Shown: positions 11,860 to 24,659, counted from the stretch's first letter. The stretch: DNA of 64,000 nucleotides from Merluccius polli (GCA_030340625.1 JAOPHQ010003128.1:477001-541000), one strand, 5' to 3'. Numbers and translations: made by a program. Notes: generated by a model from the letters alone, not told the origin.

Positions 11860-13145
11860 ATTTTCAATCGGGACCAGAAAAAAGGGGTGATTCGGTGGGG
11901 CAATGAGACCATCAAAAAGGCAATTCAAATTCGATTTACAGCAGGCACAACAGGATACAAAACCCTGCAAAACATGAAGATCCCTCTACCAGACATCCGC
12001 ACTGTCCAAAGAAGAATGCAGCATGTAAAACTGAAGCCAGGAGTGTTGGGAGAGGTTTTTGACATGCTGAAGCTAAAGGCTGGTAGCATGAGCCAAATGG
12101 AGAGGTGTGCTAACCTTGGATGAGATGGCCATCACCCTAAGCATAGAGCTGCATATGGGGACAGGAAAGCTGTTTGGCAACGTTACACTGCCTGGCCACA
12201 ATGGCAGAGCAACTCACACTTATGTCTTCATGCTGGCTGGAGTAATTATAGTAATTATTATTATTATTATTAAATCATAAATTCCAAATACTCACGATCC
12301 CTATGGACCCCATCGCAGTCACTGAGTTGTTGATGGTTGGAATGAGGCTGAATTTACCCGCCTGCAAGGACAGTCACGTGGTGTGAAACATGGTTAGTTA
12401 GTTGCTATATGTTTATCATAGTTAGGTCAGTGAAGCAGGACATCGGTGTCTGACCGGGACAATGGCTGAGGAATAGCTGCCACAGCACAAAGTACAGGAG
12501 AGTAGTAGAAACAAAAAAAAAATAGACGACATTAAAATACGAGAAAATAATTAAAAACTGCATACAATAAATACAGAAAACATATCTATGTACAGTATTA
12601 TGAATAGTAGCAATGTTAATGTAAATCCCAAAAATAAAGGTAAACATTACAGACAGTTGAAGTAGACATTATCGACCGTACACTATTGACACTATACATT
12701 ATTATACATTATTAACAACAAGGTGGAAGCAAGTTGTGGCATACCACTACAGCAGTAATTCCACCAATGGTGCCGTCTACCAGCCCACCATCATTGCTAG
12801 TGGAGGCAGCAGCATCTGTAGGGCTTCATGTCATTAACGTCACAAGTGACATGGGGAGCCCCAATAGAGCAATGTGGCGAGCTTTTGGGGTGACGTGTGA
12901 TAAACCCTGGACTCCACATCCCATACAGCCACACCGGCGGCTCTATTTCATGGCAGATGTCCCACATCTGGTAATGTAACTTGAAGAGCACCCTTGTCCA
13001 TGGTCAGACCATCACCGTTCCACAAGATGTGGTGAACAAGAGCACCTACTGTCCAGTGTGGTGTCTGTTGGTCCCTTACAGGATCTGGTGTCCTACCAAG
13101 AGGGTATGGCCAGAGAATGTCTAATAAGGAGAGAAGTTCCACTCT
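11860..13145 (+). pseudogene. P-element/THAP9-type transposase, N-terminal and catalytic part, broken
   Basis: The segment 11890-12240 encodes a helical region (GNETIKKAIQIRFTAG, then PDIRTVQRRM) typical of P-type transposases, then after a 1-bp frameshift near 12112 the first catalytic strand (LDEMAI) and GNVTLPGHNG. An intron-like gap runs 12241-12721. The segment 12722-12976 gives the second catalytic strand (VTSDMGSPNRAMWRAF) and YFMADVPHLV. Traces continue to about 13145 (GPLQDLVSYQEGM) with frame changes. In the family these strands carry the RNase H-fold Asp residues that excise and paste the element. Frameshifts and the 11 kb of inserted DNA downstream make it non-functional. No THAP domain is seen upstream. 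Confidence 0.75.
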
Positions 13146-13776
13146 CGGTTTACTTCCGGGTTCTGAACTGTTGCAGTTCCCCTCTGGTTCCATGTGAGGG
13201 CGCTCACAGGACGAGTGCAGAATGAATGGCGGTCTATGGAGCTATACCCCTCAAACTCCACTTTTCTCAGGATATAATTTTTTGTCTAGTAATTTGAATG
13301 TTGCTTTCGAAAGGGGATGCAAAGAAATTACACATTGCTGGGTGTTAGATTTTCTAGAGTCACTTATTTGCTTTAAAAAAGTATTTTAAAATGTCAATCA
13401 GTACGTTTACATGACACTCAAGAAAGTCGACTTATTGGCTTAGTCCAACTATGATTGGATTACTAAGATGCATGTATACACCTTAGTCGGGCTATAATCG
13501 GCTCGAATCGACTTACTCATTATCGAGTTAAGACCCCTAGATTATGCGATTCATAGTCGACTAAGCGTGCATGTAGCCAATCGAATTGGCTTATGCGTTG
13601 ATTTGCGTTCTGCGCATGTTCGAGATCTCTTCCCGGGGCCGTGAGCCGGAAGTAGAAAGAGACGATAGTCTTGTTGTTGTTGTTGTCGCCGCCGTCGGAT
13701 AAGGGATAACGAGAAACGGCGATTTATTTAAAAAGGTGGCGCAGAAGATGGAGGAAGCCGGTGAATTAGTTACCCC

Positions 13777-14333
13777 TGTAGTGTATTTTCTGATATACAT
13801 TTACAGGTTATTCTACTTCTTTATTTTATTCATTGTATTTCACTCATTCTTCATATGTAGAATACTGCTGTGTCATGAGAGAACATCCTGTGTCTCTCTG
13901 TGAACTAATTAGGGGTAGTCCTGAGGGCCTGCTGAGGGGCAGCAGGATGCCTGATGACCCCAAACTGATGAAAAGATGCCCTGATCACTTCAGAAAGTGT
14001 CTCCATATGTGACTTAAGACAGGGAGCTGTTTGTGTTGTGTTGTAGATCTGAGGGTGTATTGTTTCGGCTTGCTGGACTGTCACGTATGGTCTGGCTCAG
14101 GCCTATAAGAAGTGTGTGCATTAGAGAGGATAAGGAGTTTTTTCGGACCCCTTTGGGGGATTCGGACTCAGATTGGGAGAAGATTCGGCCACCATTCAGA
14201 TGCATTGAATGTCATCCCGCTTGTGTTCTCTGTTAAATAAAAAGTTATTTACTCAGACACTTTTGGGAGCGGACCTCCATCATTTCATCATCCACAAACC
14301 AGTATTCTGGCAGCCGAAGAAGAATAAACTACA
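13777..14333 (+). repeat. 5' LTR (557 bp)
   Basis: It is identical by eye to the 3' LTR except for one 5-bp insertion (an extra GTGTT unit near 14035). It contains an AATAAA signal (TAAATAAAAAG near 14236) about 100 bp before the end. TG...CA ends. Confidence 0.9.
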
Positions 14334-14352
14334 TTATTGGCGTCACGAACAG
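14334..14352 (+). promoter_or_regulatory. Probable primer binding site region
   Basis: TTATTGGCGTCACGAACAG lies directly after the 5' LTR; TGGCGTCACGAACAGGAT has the position and TGG start expected of a tRNA primer site. I cannot state which tRNA. Confidence 0.5.
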
Positions 14353-16865
14353 GATTGGCTGAATGCGCAAAATCGTTGACCAGAGACCAACTCGATGCAG
14401 TTTAAACCCAGAAGAAGTGCGCACAAAAATAGGTGAGTTCACGTTCACCTAACTTCTGGTTTTGTACTGTGTTCAGGTGTTTTCTGTCATTCGGTGGGTT
14501 CGCAACAAAAAATAATCTCTGCGGAGAACAATAGGCTGGTGGACGATGGATGAGAGAGTTCCGTTATAAATTTACTAAAAATATACTTAGAGAAACAAAA
14601 TGAAATTAAAGTAACGAATGAAATTAGAGAAACAAAATTTAATTAAAGTAACAAATGAAACTAGAAGTAACAAAAACGTTTAGAAATAAAAAACAAAAAT
14701 AAAAACGAGAGGAATAGAGGCTTGATATGGTTAAGGACGTCAATGGGAGACAGTTTAGTGTGTGCAAGTTTCGAGAAAAAGCCCATTGACAGCACAAATG
14801 GAAATGCGAGTAGAGAAGGATGAATGAAGAGTATGCGCTCATCACCCGATAAGAAAAACCGTCATTGGTTCGTAACATGTGCACCAATTTGAAAATAATT
14901 AAAACCAATGACAGATCAAATGTATGTGTGGGTTTAAGTGTGAAGGAGACACATGTTTTGAGTGAGACAAAAGCCTTGGGTACATTTTGATGAGAGCGAG
15001 TTTGCGGCCTGGCCCAAGGCAAATGTGAAAATGCAGCAAAAGGAGTGACACTATCAGAGTACTGAAAATGTCAGTGAATGTGTATGCACTTAGATGCATT
15101 TGCGATGATAGGAGACACACGCTTCCAAAGTAATGTGACGGTGACTGTGACAGCGCTAAAAGTAAAGTAAGTCGTTGGAGAACTTTCATGCAGCAGCATA
15201 AAATGGTAAACTGTCAATGAGAGAAAAAGAGATGATAAAGTGAAAAGCCCGGCCGGGTAATTTACAGCCTACAAAATAATAAAGACAAAAAAAAAAATTG
15301 CATAAACACCTAAAGTTGGATAGGGAAAATTAAGAAGCTTCAAAATAAGTGTTGTGTTCAATGTTCAATGTTCTGTGTCTGTTTGTGGGTCTGTTTTGTG
15401 TTACTGTGAAGTAAAATTGGTTTGTCTGTGGGAAAAAAACCAAAAAAAAAACAAAGGAAAAGGCGATGACCAATCCCTGTTAAAAGGGACCAAGCAAAAG
15501 GCGATGATCAGTCTGTTATTTGGCGTATAAGAAAATTAATGTGGATCATTGGCTTAAAGTTAATATTAGTCTCTGTTTGTTCTATACAAGTGCTTAGCGA
15601 CGGAGATGTGAGAGACTGTAAAGAAAAAGTAGAATAAACAGCGGTTATAGATGTTATCAAGTTGCGTGAGTGTGCTAAAGATGCGTGAATGAAGTTACTT
15701 ATTTGTAAATTGAGCTCTAAAGTATTATTAAAGACAAGTGGTCTAATTGTGGGAGTGACGACTCCTCATGTAAATATTGTAGAAAGAATTCTTATCATTT
15801 CTTGAAAATGTGAAACTGTTTAGATTAAGAAGCTGCTGGCTGAGGTCTAGGGAAACACTCGCAGGGGCGATGCAAATAATTCTCTAGCCGGGGGGCCACC
15901 AGGTTTCCCCCTCTGATTCAGAAGAGCATTGGACAAACTCTGCTCTCTCTGAAGTCACGTTAACAAGTGAACTGCGCATGTGAGGATTTTAGGAGGAGCT
16001 ACAAGTTACACAGACGCGTGGTCACGCCCCTACTGCACTCTTGGAGCTGCAAGGGGGGAGAAGGCAGACTGAAGCCTAGTACAATAATGCTGTTTATTGG
16101 TAGTCGTTACTTGATCATGAATTATATTATCAACATTTTTAAATTCATAAATAACTATGTTAACCGATGTCATTACTGTGAAAAAAAAAAAAAAAAAGTG
16201 TTTTTGTGTCAAAGCTGATTGATTATTCTTAAGCGTCAACTTGTCAGTAATATGAAGCACGTTGTTTAAATAGACATTAAATCTCTGTTTTATTCTTTTC
16301 CTTTATCTACATTTGCACGAGAACCTTAACCGAAGGAGGGGACCTCCGTGGCCAGGGGGCTCCTTTCCAAAGAAATATCTCAACGTCTTGTGTGGTGTCT
16401 AGTAATGATAAGAAATTACAAGGTTAACAAAGAAGGAAAGAACATAAATAGATTAAAAAGGGGAGAGAGAAAAATTACTATTAGAAATGGTTAGTAGGGA
16501 TAAAAATAAAATTAAAATAAAACATACTAGGAAACATAGATAAGAAAGGAAAGGAAAGTTGGATATGGCAAAATGGGATGATGAAAGTTAGTGGTGATTG
16601 TTAAAACAGAAGGATTTATTTAGAAAGTCAGAGGGAAAAAATAGAAGGATAGAAAGTTAGAGAAAGTGTAAGAAAAGTTAGAGAAAGTGAGAGAGGGATA
16701 GAGAGCAGAGAGAAGAAGGGGGCCTTGCCCGCAGAAGAGGACAATAAAGCAGGGCAGCACTAGAGCTGCAAGAAGTACTTTAGATAAGGAGATTTAGAAG
16801 AGAGAGGGGCAATAAAGAGTTATGCAGGAGTTTACCCTATAATAGTAGTGGTGATGATGATAATG

Positions 16866-16911
<46 letters not shown>

Positions 16912-18800
16912 TACATTTTATTTGAAGGTGCCTTTTAAGACACACAAGGTCGCCTTATAGTGCAAAGTGGTAAAGAGACAACCAGCTCAGTATGTCCATG
17001 AGGATCGCAGGACTTAGAGGGGTTAGAATAAAACATAAATAAAGAAAGCGCTGTGATCATTAGAACGTTTAAGGATCTGTTGGGACATAGAAAGTACACA
17101 TGGAGAGATCAACTATGTATTAGTGTCTGTTATTTGTTTTTGTGTTTTCTGTTGCTTTGTTTTCTCTGTGTGTAAAAGTGTTTTAGCATTTTGTGGGACA
17201 ATTAGCAGACCAACAGCTCAGTTTAGTTGGATACTATTCATTTAAAGCGGTAGTTATTACAATGTAAAAACCTGATACGCAGTGTTGCGTGTTTAACAAT
17301 TAAACAAGTCCATCAGTGATTGCTTAGTTTACCTCCATAGTGTGATGTTGAAACAGTTAAAAGAAAGTTTGTTCTGGGTTGCCAGGGTCTACCGGTAGGT
17401 GTGTCCCCAGAGGGGGAGAGTGGACTGCGTGGTATAAGTCCCGCACTGTTGTCATGGCCATATCTTGCTTTCCATGTGTTTTGTTGAAATAGATTTAATT
17501 TTGTTTTTGTTTTTGTTTTCTTTGTTAAATTGTAAAATTGCTTTGGTCAGACAAATGTTGTCTGAACATGCCAACAAAAGTGTCTGTGATGTGAATGGAG
17601 TTAAAGCAGGTGGAGACAACAGCTCCCCTACTGCTAGAAACCTGCACTGCATGTTGTAGTCCAGGAAGTTTCTGCACACATGCTTCCATGTGTGTGTGGG
17701 TTTGATAGTTGTTACCCCCAGTGGCCAACTTGCAAATAATTTTACAGCTTGTGGGAATGAGCTACTGTTAACTCAGTGGAGTTTTAGAATAATACTTACC
17801 GTATTGTACAATTTTTATGCCATCTCTCCTATTAATGAGACTATTTACCTTTGAGTGAAAGTTACAAGGTACATTTTATTCAGTAACAATGTAGGTTGTT
17901 AACATCCTTTTGAGCAATAACCTGGTTAAAGTTATCACTGAAAAGTACTTCAGCAATCTGGTGGGAAGGGATCTAATGCACAAGCTAGATTGTTTATTGA
18001 CATCAGGAAGTTTTGGGTTTACCTTGCAAACGCCAACACCTAATGCTGTTATGCTGTGTTGAATATTTTTATTTGTTAGCTTTGTCCACCAACGCGTCAT
18101 AATTACAGCGTTAACGCCGTGTGGTGTCTCCATTACATATACACATGACTGCATTGATAGCTGTCATAGATATCTGTCTCTATTCCTCCACAGCCACCTA
18201 TCCTATGGGCTGAACATAACAATTAGAAGGGAGTTATCCCCATACACGGCATCCTGTAACAGGCCAGTAGGGAAGGCTGGTTAGCCTATGACGGGTAAGA
18301 TCCCACCTTGAAACCTGGGGACAACCTAAGGCAGGCACAGTCACGATTACTTGGCCAAGTCACTGAGCGCTGAATCGCTTGATCATAGAGTGACGAGAAG
18401 ATGAAACCATCAAAGGAGAAACCATTTGGGTTGAAAGGTGGAGGATAGGATAGATTCCGGCTTAAGCAGTGGAAATGGTGGCAATAACTAGGACATGTCA
18501 ACTTTTTAAACCCTTAAGGTGTACAAGGATTTGCGTTTTGTTTTTGGTATAGTGCATGATTTGGTAAATTTGGTAACAGCGTGGTTTAAAAGCGGTTGAT
18601 GGTAAACCCATATCGTATCAAAATTTTAGTTTAGGATTTACTGGCTGCAATTTCCCTTTCTACTAGATTGGCTCTAGTTGAGGTTAAAGGGCATAGCACC
18701 TTCGTAGGGATACAGGTAGAAGGTAAGCTGACTTAGACTCGAACAAGGAGTTGGACAATCATAATCAGACATTGATAGAGGTGCATGATGTGGTGCTCAT
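14353..18800 (+). other. Non-coding interior of the LTR element (gag/RT region absent)
   Basis: About 4.4 kb without any long plus-strand ORF or recognisable gag, protease or RT motif. It is purine-rich, with AAAAT/GAGA-rich stretches (16430-16720) and a (TAA)n tract at 16861-16910. Either the coding region was replaced or it has decayed beyond recognition by eye. Confidence 0.6.
16861..16910 (+). repeat. (TAA)n microsatellite
   Basis: About 15 AAT/TAA units following GAT-rich sequence, inside the LTR element. Confidence 0.95.
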
Positions 18801-19890
18801 GAACATTTTGTTGCACCTACCTGGCTGTACATTTGCTCATTAAAGATGCGCATGGTTTTGACCATGGCGCAAGGGGGGAGGTAATGAAGGTTTTAAAATC
18901 AGAAAACAAGGTTTTATCAGAAAACAAGATTTTTGGTCACCATACTTGCAAATAATGATTGATAATCAGCTCAATGATTGTGAAGAATGTGCAGAAAACA
19001 ACATAAGAAAAACAATCATTACTCCAGTGGGACACATTCCCATACCTGAGGAACCATTTAGACATCAGGTCTTGGACTATGTTGATATGATCAAAAGTGT
19101 ATATGGTAAAAGGTACATGCTAGTAGTCATTGACAGATTCAGCAGATGGGTAGAAACAGTCCCATCAAAAGATCAAAGTGTGACTACTGTAATTAAGTTT
19201 TTGACTAGAAAAATCATGCCAAGGTTTGGAATTCAATTAGAAATTAGCTCAGACAATGGATCAGCTTTCATTCAGAAAACTGTGAATAGTGTGGTGCAGC
19301 AGTTACGCATCAAACAGCGATTAGGTGTTTACCATTCCCAGTCACAAGGAATAGTGGAAAGAGTGAATGGGACATTCAAGACAAAAATTAACAACATTTC
19401 TGCATGTGAAAATTGAATTGGGTAGATGCACTACCACTAACACTAATGAGTTATCGCATGCAAGCTAACAGAATGATGCATCTAATCCCGCATGAAATGC
19501 TTGAGGGTCGACCCATGCTCTCACCGAAACTTCCATTAGAACAATTAGAAATAGAATTGAGAAAGTATATCAGACAACTAACTTCCATACACAAGCTCAT
19601 ATTCTACCAGGAGAAAGACAGAGTTCCAGAGCTGGAGGATGACCACCAAGGGGGGTGGAGCCAGATGACCAGTTGTACTTGAGGGGTTCAGGAGAAACTG
19701 GAACGAGCCCAGGAGAGAAGGACCATTCAAAGTCACCAATGCGACACCAACCGTCATCGAGGTGGAAGGGAGTTCCACATGGTACCACCTCAACCACTGT
19801 AGAAAAGATGCTCAACCAAAGACGAGGAAGGAGCACAAGAAGGAGCTGGGAGCATGTGTACCCGGCACTGAACGACCACCACGGGACCAG
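18800..19890 (+). pseudogene. Retrovirus-like integrase, frameshifted
   Basis: The frame 18946-19416 shows the end of the zinc-binding domain (DCEEC) and the catalytic core with the DDE residues in LVVIDRFSRWVE, ISSDNGSAF and GIVERVNGTFK. A one-base shift at about 19415 moves to the next frame (NWVDALPLTLMSYR), and another near 19640 leads to a C-terminal domain (GPFKVTNATPT, then TWYHLNHCRK) of the gammaretrovirus-type fold. This C-terminal form points to an endogenous-retrovirus relative rather than a typical Gypsy element. Upstream stops at about 18950 cut the N-terminus. The enzyme would join element DNA to the chromosome; this copy is defective. Confidence 0.75.
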
Positions 19891-19899
19891 AACCGGCTC

Positions 19900-22428
19900 G
19901 GACAGGAGTAACAGACATGATGATGCCGAGGCTGGTGAGCCTGCTACTGATCCTCTGAGGGCTTTGGCAAATTCCACAGACCCAGGGACGGATCCAGAGG
20001 AAGAGTGTAACCACAACAACAGAGTAGACCTGGACCAGCCAGGAATTAGGTGGTAACACTAGAGAAAGCATGAACGTGTTGCAGGAAAGGCCAGCAATGA
20101 GATATTCGGGAATAGTTAAACATGCAAGGGAAAAAGGTCAGAAAATCAAGTTTTCTTATATGTTCAAATATATATTCAATTATATATTCAAAGTGTTAAT
20201 TATGCAGACGAACAACAAATTATTTTTACTGACATGATAGGTAGCGAGATGCTATGTGGCGTACCCAAAGTATAACTTAGTTACCTGGGGACAAGTTCAA
20301 TGTACAATAGACATTCGGCAAGAACCAATGTACTGGTGTATAACAGTAGAATCAAGAGATCAATGGGACCAGGGTAGTAGTATGTAAAAAAATTAGAAGT
20401 AAAAAGAGGTTTCCGCATGTAGAGTTAGAAATAATACTAGACTTAAAACCAAATGTGTCTTGTGTGACCAAGGACCAACGTGGTATAGTCCTTCAATATG
20501 ACAAAATAGATCCAAATCCGGTTACTGATAAAATAGATTCAACTCAAAATTGATGAAAAAATCGAAAATAATAATAACTTCTCAACATAACATCTTAAAC
20601 AGTATGGATTTGAACGCATTGAAAAACAAATTGTGGTAAAATCAAAAGAGTGGTTGTATAAGCAAACAATAGGTATACATGGGTGGTATTTACTGGAAGT
20701 CTGATACAAACAAAATTGTTATATGTGTGCTAAAAGTCGTCAAGATACATTGTATATAATAGTTAATATAATTGGGGAATCTGTGAATAAGAGATTGAGG
20801 AGTTACACTAAAAAATAAGAACAGGAAAGACAACAACTTGAAAGAAATCAAATGCAAACTACAACAGTGAGCCCAAATGACGATGCATGGTCAATACCCT
20901 TATGTTGAGACAATGTTAAGTAAATACAGTAAATCTATAGAAGGACATAGAATTGTCCAATAGAATAGGAGAATTATCTGTACCCAAAGGGGTTGAGCTT
21001 TATGTAGAGCAGGGATTAGAATGCTTCCAAAAAGATGAAGGAAATGTAGAAGATAATGATAATGATGTAAGCATGATGGAAGAGGATCTATGTGACACCA
21101 TTTGGAGTGTAACCAAAAACTGTATTGAGCGATACCAAACAAGAAGACTAGCGCCTATTATAAAAGGGGATCGAGCCAGTGAACATCTTATGTCATATAT
21201 GACATTCCAGTGGCATAATTGTTTATATCAAAATCAGGACAATGACAATGAGGAAATCAAGGGTAGTTTATTTGAAGTGTATCAATTTTAAGTACTCAAG
21301 CTTACTAATGACTGTTCAATGACTATGTTGGACCAGTGTGACCATAAATATTCATTTATTCACTAATATTCACCTATTATTTGAACCATCTATTTATACA
21401 CATTTGTTTGATATATTAAGTGTGCACAGAAATTCACGTATTAACAATTATTTACTATTATCTATATAAATGGGAATCAGCCTTCAAACTTTAACAGGGA
21501 ACCAGTATTAATGATCACCTAAAGGGAACAAAGTAGATGATAAGGTACAAGGGGGGATCATTTGAATATTAATTAGCAATAATAACAAATTATGGTTATA
21601 TTAATTAAAAATGATAGAAGATAATTTGGTTCATTCAGGATTTTGGACAGGGCTGATCTATAATTACACTGTAATAACAACTGTTCACATACTGATTAGG
21701 TTATGTTGTGTCAGATATTTTTCTGCAAAAATACTGTTTGGTTCTGGAATTTCTTCCTCTCAGGACAATAGAGGGAGGTCCTTCAGAGAGAGGACTGTTG
21801 AGCTGGGGCTCCTGCCCTACATAGACTCAGAGACTCATAACTGGACATTGGAATGGACTGCAAGCACTGGATGAACAACAGGAACATTGCTTCCTGTGAC
21901 CAGCTGTTGATCATAATTTCTATACTAGGAGACAACATGACTGATAGCTTTATCTGAATGTGATGTGTTTTTATGTTTTATATTTTATGTTTTCTTTAAT
22001 TCCTTTAATGATTGATTTCCTTACAAGTGATTGATGTTGAAAGATGTTAACACTGTGTAATGATGATTTGTTGTGCATTTGACAATGATTGGATTGAAGA
22101 GAAGTGCCTCATCCTGAATGGCTAACTGGGAAGAGCTCTTCCAGTTGGGCGAGACTAGCTCATGAATTTGGCCTTATTAGAACAATTGAATAAGTTTACC
22201 TAGTTTAAAAGTAAATAAAATAATGTGTGCATGAGATTCAAAGGTAATGCTAAAAAGACTAAATTAGTTGCTCCAAAGAGCTTGATAAATTAGGACCTAG
22301 AATTACTGTCATATATTTTATGTTATTATCATCAAAATATGAGGGAAAGCTTTTTGAGAGAATGCAAGCAAGAAGAACAGATGCTATATGCTTTTTGTGT
22401 TAGTTTTGCGTGACTTCTTCAAAGTCAC
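19900..22428 (+). pseudogene. Downstream region of the LTR element, possible decayed envelope
   Basis: The region between integrase and the polypurine tract has only short open stretches. 20953-21291 encodes 112 residues, acidic in the middle, that I do not recognise. 21611-21874 includes a hydrophobic run (WTGLIYNYTVITTVHILI) that could be a membrane segment. Position after integrase would suit env, but no fusion peptide or immunosuppressive-type motif is visible and stops are frequent. The envelope interpretation is inference only. Confidence 0.3.
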
Positions 22429-22440
22429 GAGGGGGGAATA
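22429..22440 (+). promoter_or_regulatory. Polypurine tract
   Basis: GAGGGGGGAATA immediately precedes the 3' LTR, the standard plus-strand priming site of LTR elements. Confidence 0.85.
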
Positions 22441-22992
22441 TGTAGTGTATTTTCTGATATACATTTACAGGTTATTCTACTTCTTTATTTTATTCATTGT
22501 ATTTCACTCATTCTTCATATGTAGAATACTGCTGTGTCATGAGAGAACATCCTGTGTCTCTCTGTGAACTAATTAGGGGTAGTCCTGAGGGCCTGCTGAG
22601 GGGCAGCAGGATGCCTGATGACCCCAAACTGATGAAAAGATGCCCTGATCACTTCAGAAAGTGTCTCCATATGTGACTTAAGACAGGGAGCTGTTTGTGT
22701 TGTAGATCTGAGGGTGTATTGTTTCGGCTTGCTGGACTGTCACGTATGGTCTGGCTCAGGCCTATAAGAAGTGTGTGCATTAGAGAGGATAAGGAGTTTT
22801 TTCGGACCCCTTTGGGGGATTCGGACTCAGATTGGGAGAAGATTCGGCCACCATTCAGATGCATTGAATGTCATCCCGCTTGTGTTCTCTGTTAAATAAA
22901 AAGTTATTTACTCAGACACTTTTGGGAGCGGACCTCCATCATTTCATCATCCACAAACCAGTATTCTGGCAGCCGAAGAAGAATAAACTACA
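22441..22992 (+). repeat. 3' LTR (552 bp)
   Basis: Pairs with the 5' LTR. The only difference I found is a 5-bp indel at about 22700. Confidence 0.9.
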
Positions 22993-23334
22993 CCCCCTAT
23001 AAGAATTGTGTCCCGGCCGCGGGAGCGCGCATGGCATGCATTCATTAAAGGTGGAAGCACGCGGACACTACGCTTCCATTTCACCCAAGGCTGAATTAAA
23101 AGTACATGTTTTTCTAAATGTGGGTCATCAACGAGGTTGTAAAGTAGTAACTTCGGGCACATACTGACGGCGGTATTCTCTGATATGAATCTTACAGACT
23201 GCGTCGGGTTCTCCGACTCTCTGGTACACAACAAGTAAAGACTCCTAGTCGGGTTTATCTCGCCCATGGGGAAAAGGAATTGGGGGAAATTAACTTTGGC
23301 TTTGACTCTCTGAAGTCCAGACTGAAACGCGACA

Positions 23335-23560
23335 TGGAGGAGAAAGCGATGTTTCAGCAGACAGCTGTCAGTTCACTTCGGATCCGTATCATTTCTCCAT
23401 TGACGCTCCATTGTTCCTCTCGGTCGTATGCCGACTGCTCCGCCGGCAGAGCAGCGGAGGAGTCGGATACGACCGAGAGGAACAATGGAGCGGCGGAGAA
23501 ATGATATGGACCCGAAGTGAACTGACAGCTGTCTGCTGAAACATCGCTTTCTCGAATGAG
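23335..23560. repeat. Near-perfect hairpin inside TIR element copy A
   Basis: The left arm from GAGAAAGCGATGTTTCAGC through GTTCCTCTCGGTCGTATG is matched in inverse order on the right by ACGACCGAGAGGAACAATGG ... GCTGAAACATCGCTTTCTC. The loop is about 25 bp near 23440. The related copy B has the same hairpin at 35766-35955. Confidence 0.85.
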
Positions 23561-23777
23561 TTTGTTGTTGCTGTGACGTAAAGGGGTCAACCGGTGGCTC
23601 TATTACCACTAGTTGAAATGGGCACAGCGCCACCTATCGTACCGGGGCATTACACGCTTCGGCCAATGAATCGATTTACTCGCCGCCATGTATACGCGGA
23701 CAATTGCAGTTGTCCAGTTGCGGAGCATAGACGAGCTATGGCTTTAATCGATATAATCTGTGCATGTAAACGTACTG

Positions 23778-24219
23778 AATGACGTCATACACATCTTACG
23801 ACCAGAGATACTGCTTTACGGCAAGCCTCTCCGTTTCCCTCAAGGCATCGATAACACAGCAGTACATACATAACGATACGCAGATAAAAGTGCCAGCAAC
23901 CAAAAAAAGTTGCTGTGTTAAAAAAAAAAGAACTTGGGCGAAAAGGTCCACCTTAACATTCTGGTCCACCTTAACATTCTGGTCCCGCTTCGGATGCCAA
24001 GATGCCATCAAGCAGGATCTCTGGTCGTAATCAGTCCTTCACTGACCAATCAGCGTTCATTAGCAGAATGCTAGCGTGTTATGGGCAACAACAACTCATC
24101 CTGTAAGAAATCGAAAGGACATAAGTACTCGTTCATTCAACTTTCGATCTATAACCCATGTTGAACTTGTAAAAACTACAATCAAATCTGAGATTTCTCA
24201 ATGAGAATCAGGTGAAAGA
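23778..24219. other. Unassigned sequence between copy A and the MITE right arm
   Basis: It contains a short duplicated unit (TCCACCTTAACATTCTGG, twice, 23947-23984). No gene is seen. It is probably interior of the foldback MITE or another small insertion. Confidence 0.4.
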
Positions 24220-24354
24220 GACACATTTAGCCGTCTAGCTCCATCTGCTCCCATTCATTCTGCACTCATGGGCGATCGCCCCCAGTGGAGCTCTGGTGGA
24301 ACTGCAACCAAAATTCGGTACAATGGGACTTAATAGGGAGTGGACAGGCTCTCC

Positions 24355-24589
24355 GTAGACGGGCTCTGGTATGGCACTAAAGCTGGCTCCCAACCTCTCC
24401 AGGGCCATCTTGGAGCCTAACCACTTTGAAAAGATGAAAGTTAGCTCAGCCATGCACATCTTCAGTGAGTGGACAAGTGCTGCCTTAAAGTACCTGGTAG
24501 AGGAGCAGCAGCGTCCTGAATCAAACCTCACCACATCATGGTTCCTGGAGAAGATGGACCACTGGTTTGACCATGTCGGTTCAGAATAA
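24355..24589 (+). pseudogene. P-element/THAP9-type transposase, C-terminal fragment
   Basis: The open frame continues the family after the break at about 13145: LKLAPNLSRAILEPNHFEKM, then KVSSAMHIFSEWTSAALKYL and LEKMDHWFDHV, ending TAA at 24587-24589. These resemble the helical insertion region of P-type transposases that follows the second catalytic Asp. The catalytic Glu region is not present. The fragment lies on the same strand as 11860-13145 and is separated from it only by inserted elements. Confidence 0.7.
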
Positions 24590-24599
24590 AATAAATAAA

Positions 24600-24625
24600 A
24601 TGCATTATTATTATTATTATTAGGC

Positions 24626-24659
<34 letters not shown>

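Larger units (their letters stand above)
13777..22992 (+). mobile_element. 9.2 kb LTR retroelement with nearly identical LTRs and a decayed retrovirus-like interior
   Basis: Two direct repeats (13777-14333 and 22441-22992) begin TGTAGTG and end ACTACA. They are flanked by CCCC on both sides (13773-13776 and 22993-22996), a 4-bp TSD. A polypurine tract precedes the 3' LTR. The interior has a broken integrase with a gammaretrovirus-like C-terminal domain but no recognisable gag, protease or RT. It is best seen as a non-autonomous endogenous-retrovirus-like element whose young LTRs imply mobilisation by another copy. Confidence 0.85.
13399..23777 (+). mobile_element. Larger TIR DNA element copy A (CAGTACGTTTACATG ends), split by an LTR element
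   Basis: Both ends read CAGTACGTTTACATG inward, with AAT flanking each side (13396-13398 and 23778-23780), a possible 3-bp TSD. The parts 13399-13776 and 22993-23777 match the inverted copy B at 35540-36972 in golt1a intron 3. No transposase is visible. The copy contains a strong central hairpin (23335-23560). The superfamily is not clear to me. Confidence 0.75.
13169..24308. mobile_element. Foldback MITE inserted in the P transposase, split by a larger element
   Basis: The left arm runs from TTGCAGTTCC (13171) through GAGTGCAGAATGAATGG to about 13398. The right arm (about 24220-24307) is its inverse, with GAGTGCAGAATGAATGG on the opposite strand and the same TTGCAGTTCC end. It separates two consecutive parts of the P transposase pseudogene, so it inserted there. 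It is itself split by the TIR element starting at 13399. This repeat type is familiar from fish genomes; superfamily unclear. Confidence 0.65.

Noticed and set aside
19597..20071. Minus-strand ORFs of 93-140 residues opposite the integrase C-terminus
   Set aside because: They mirror the retrovirus-like integrase on the plus strand and show no recognisable domain.
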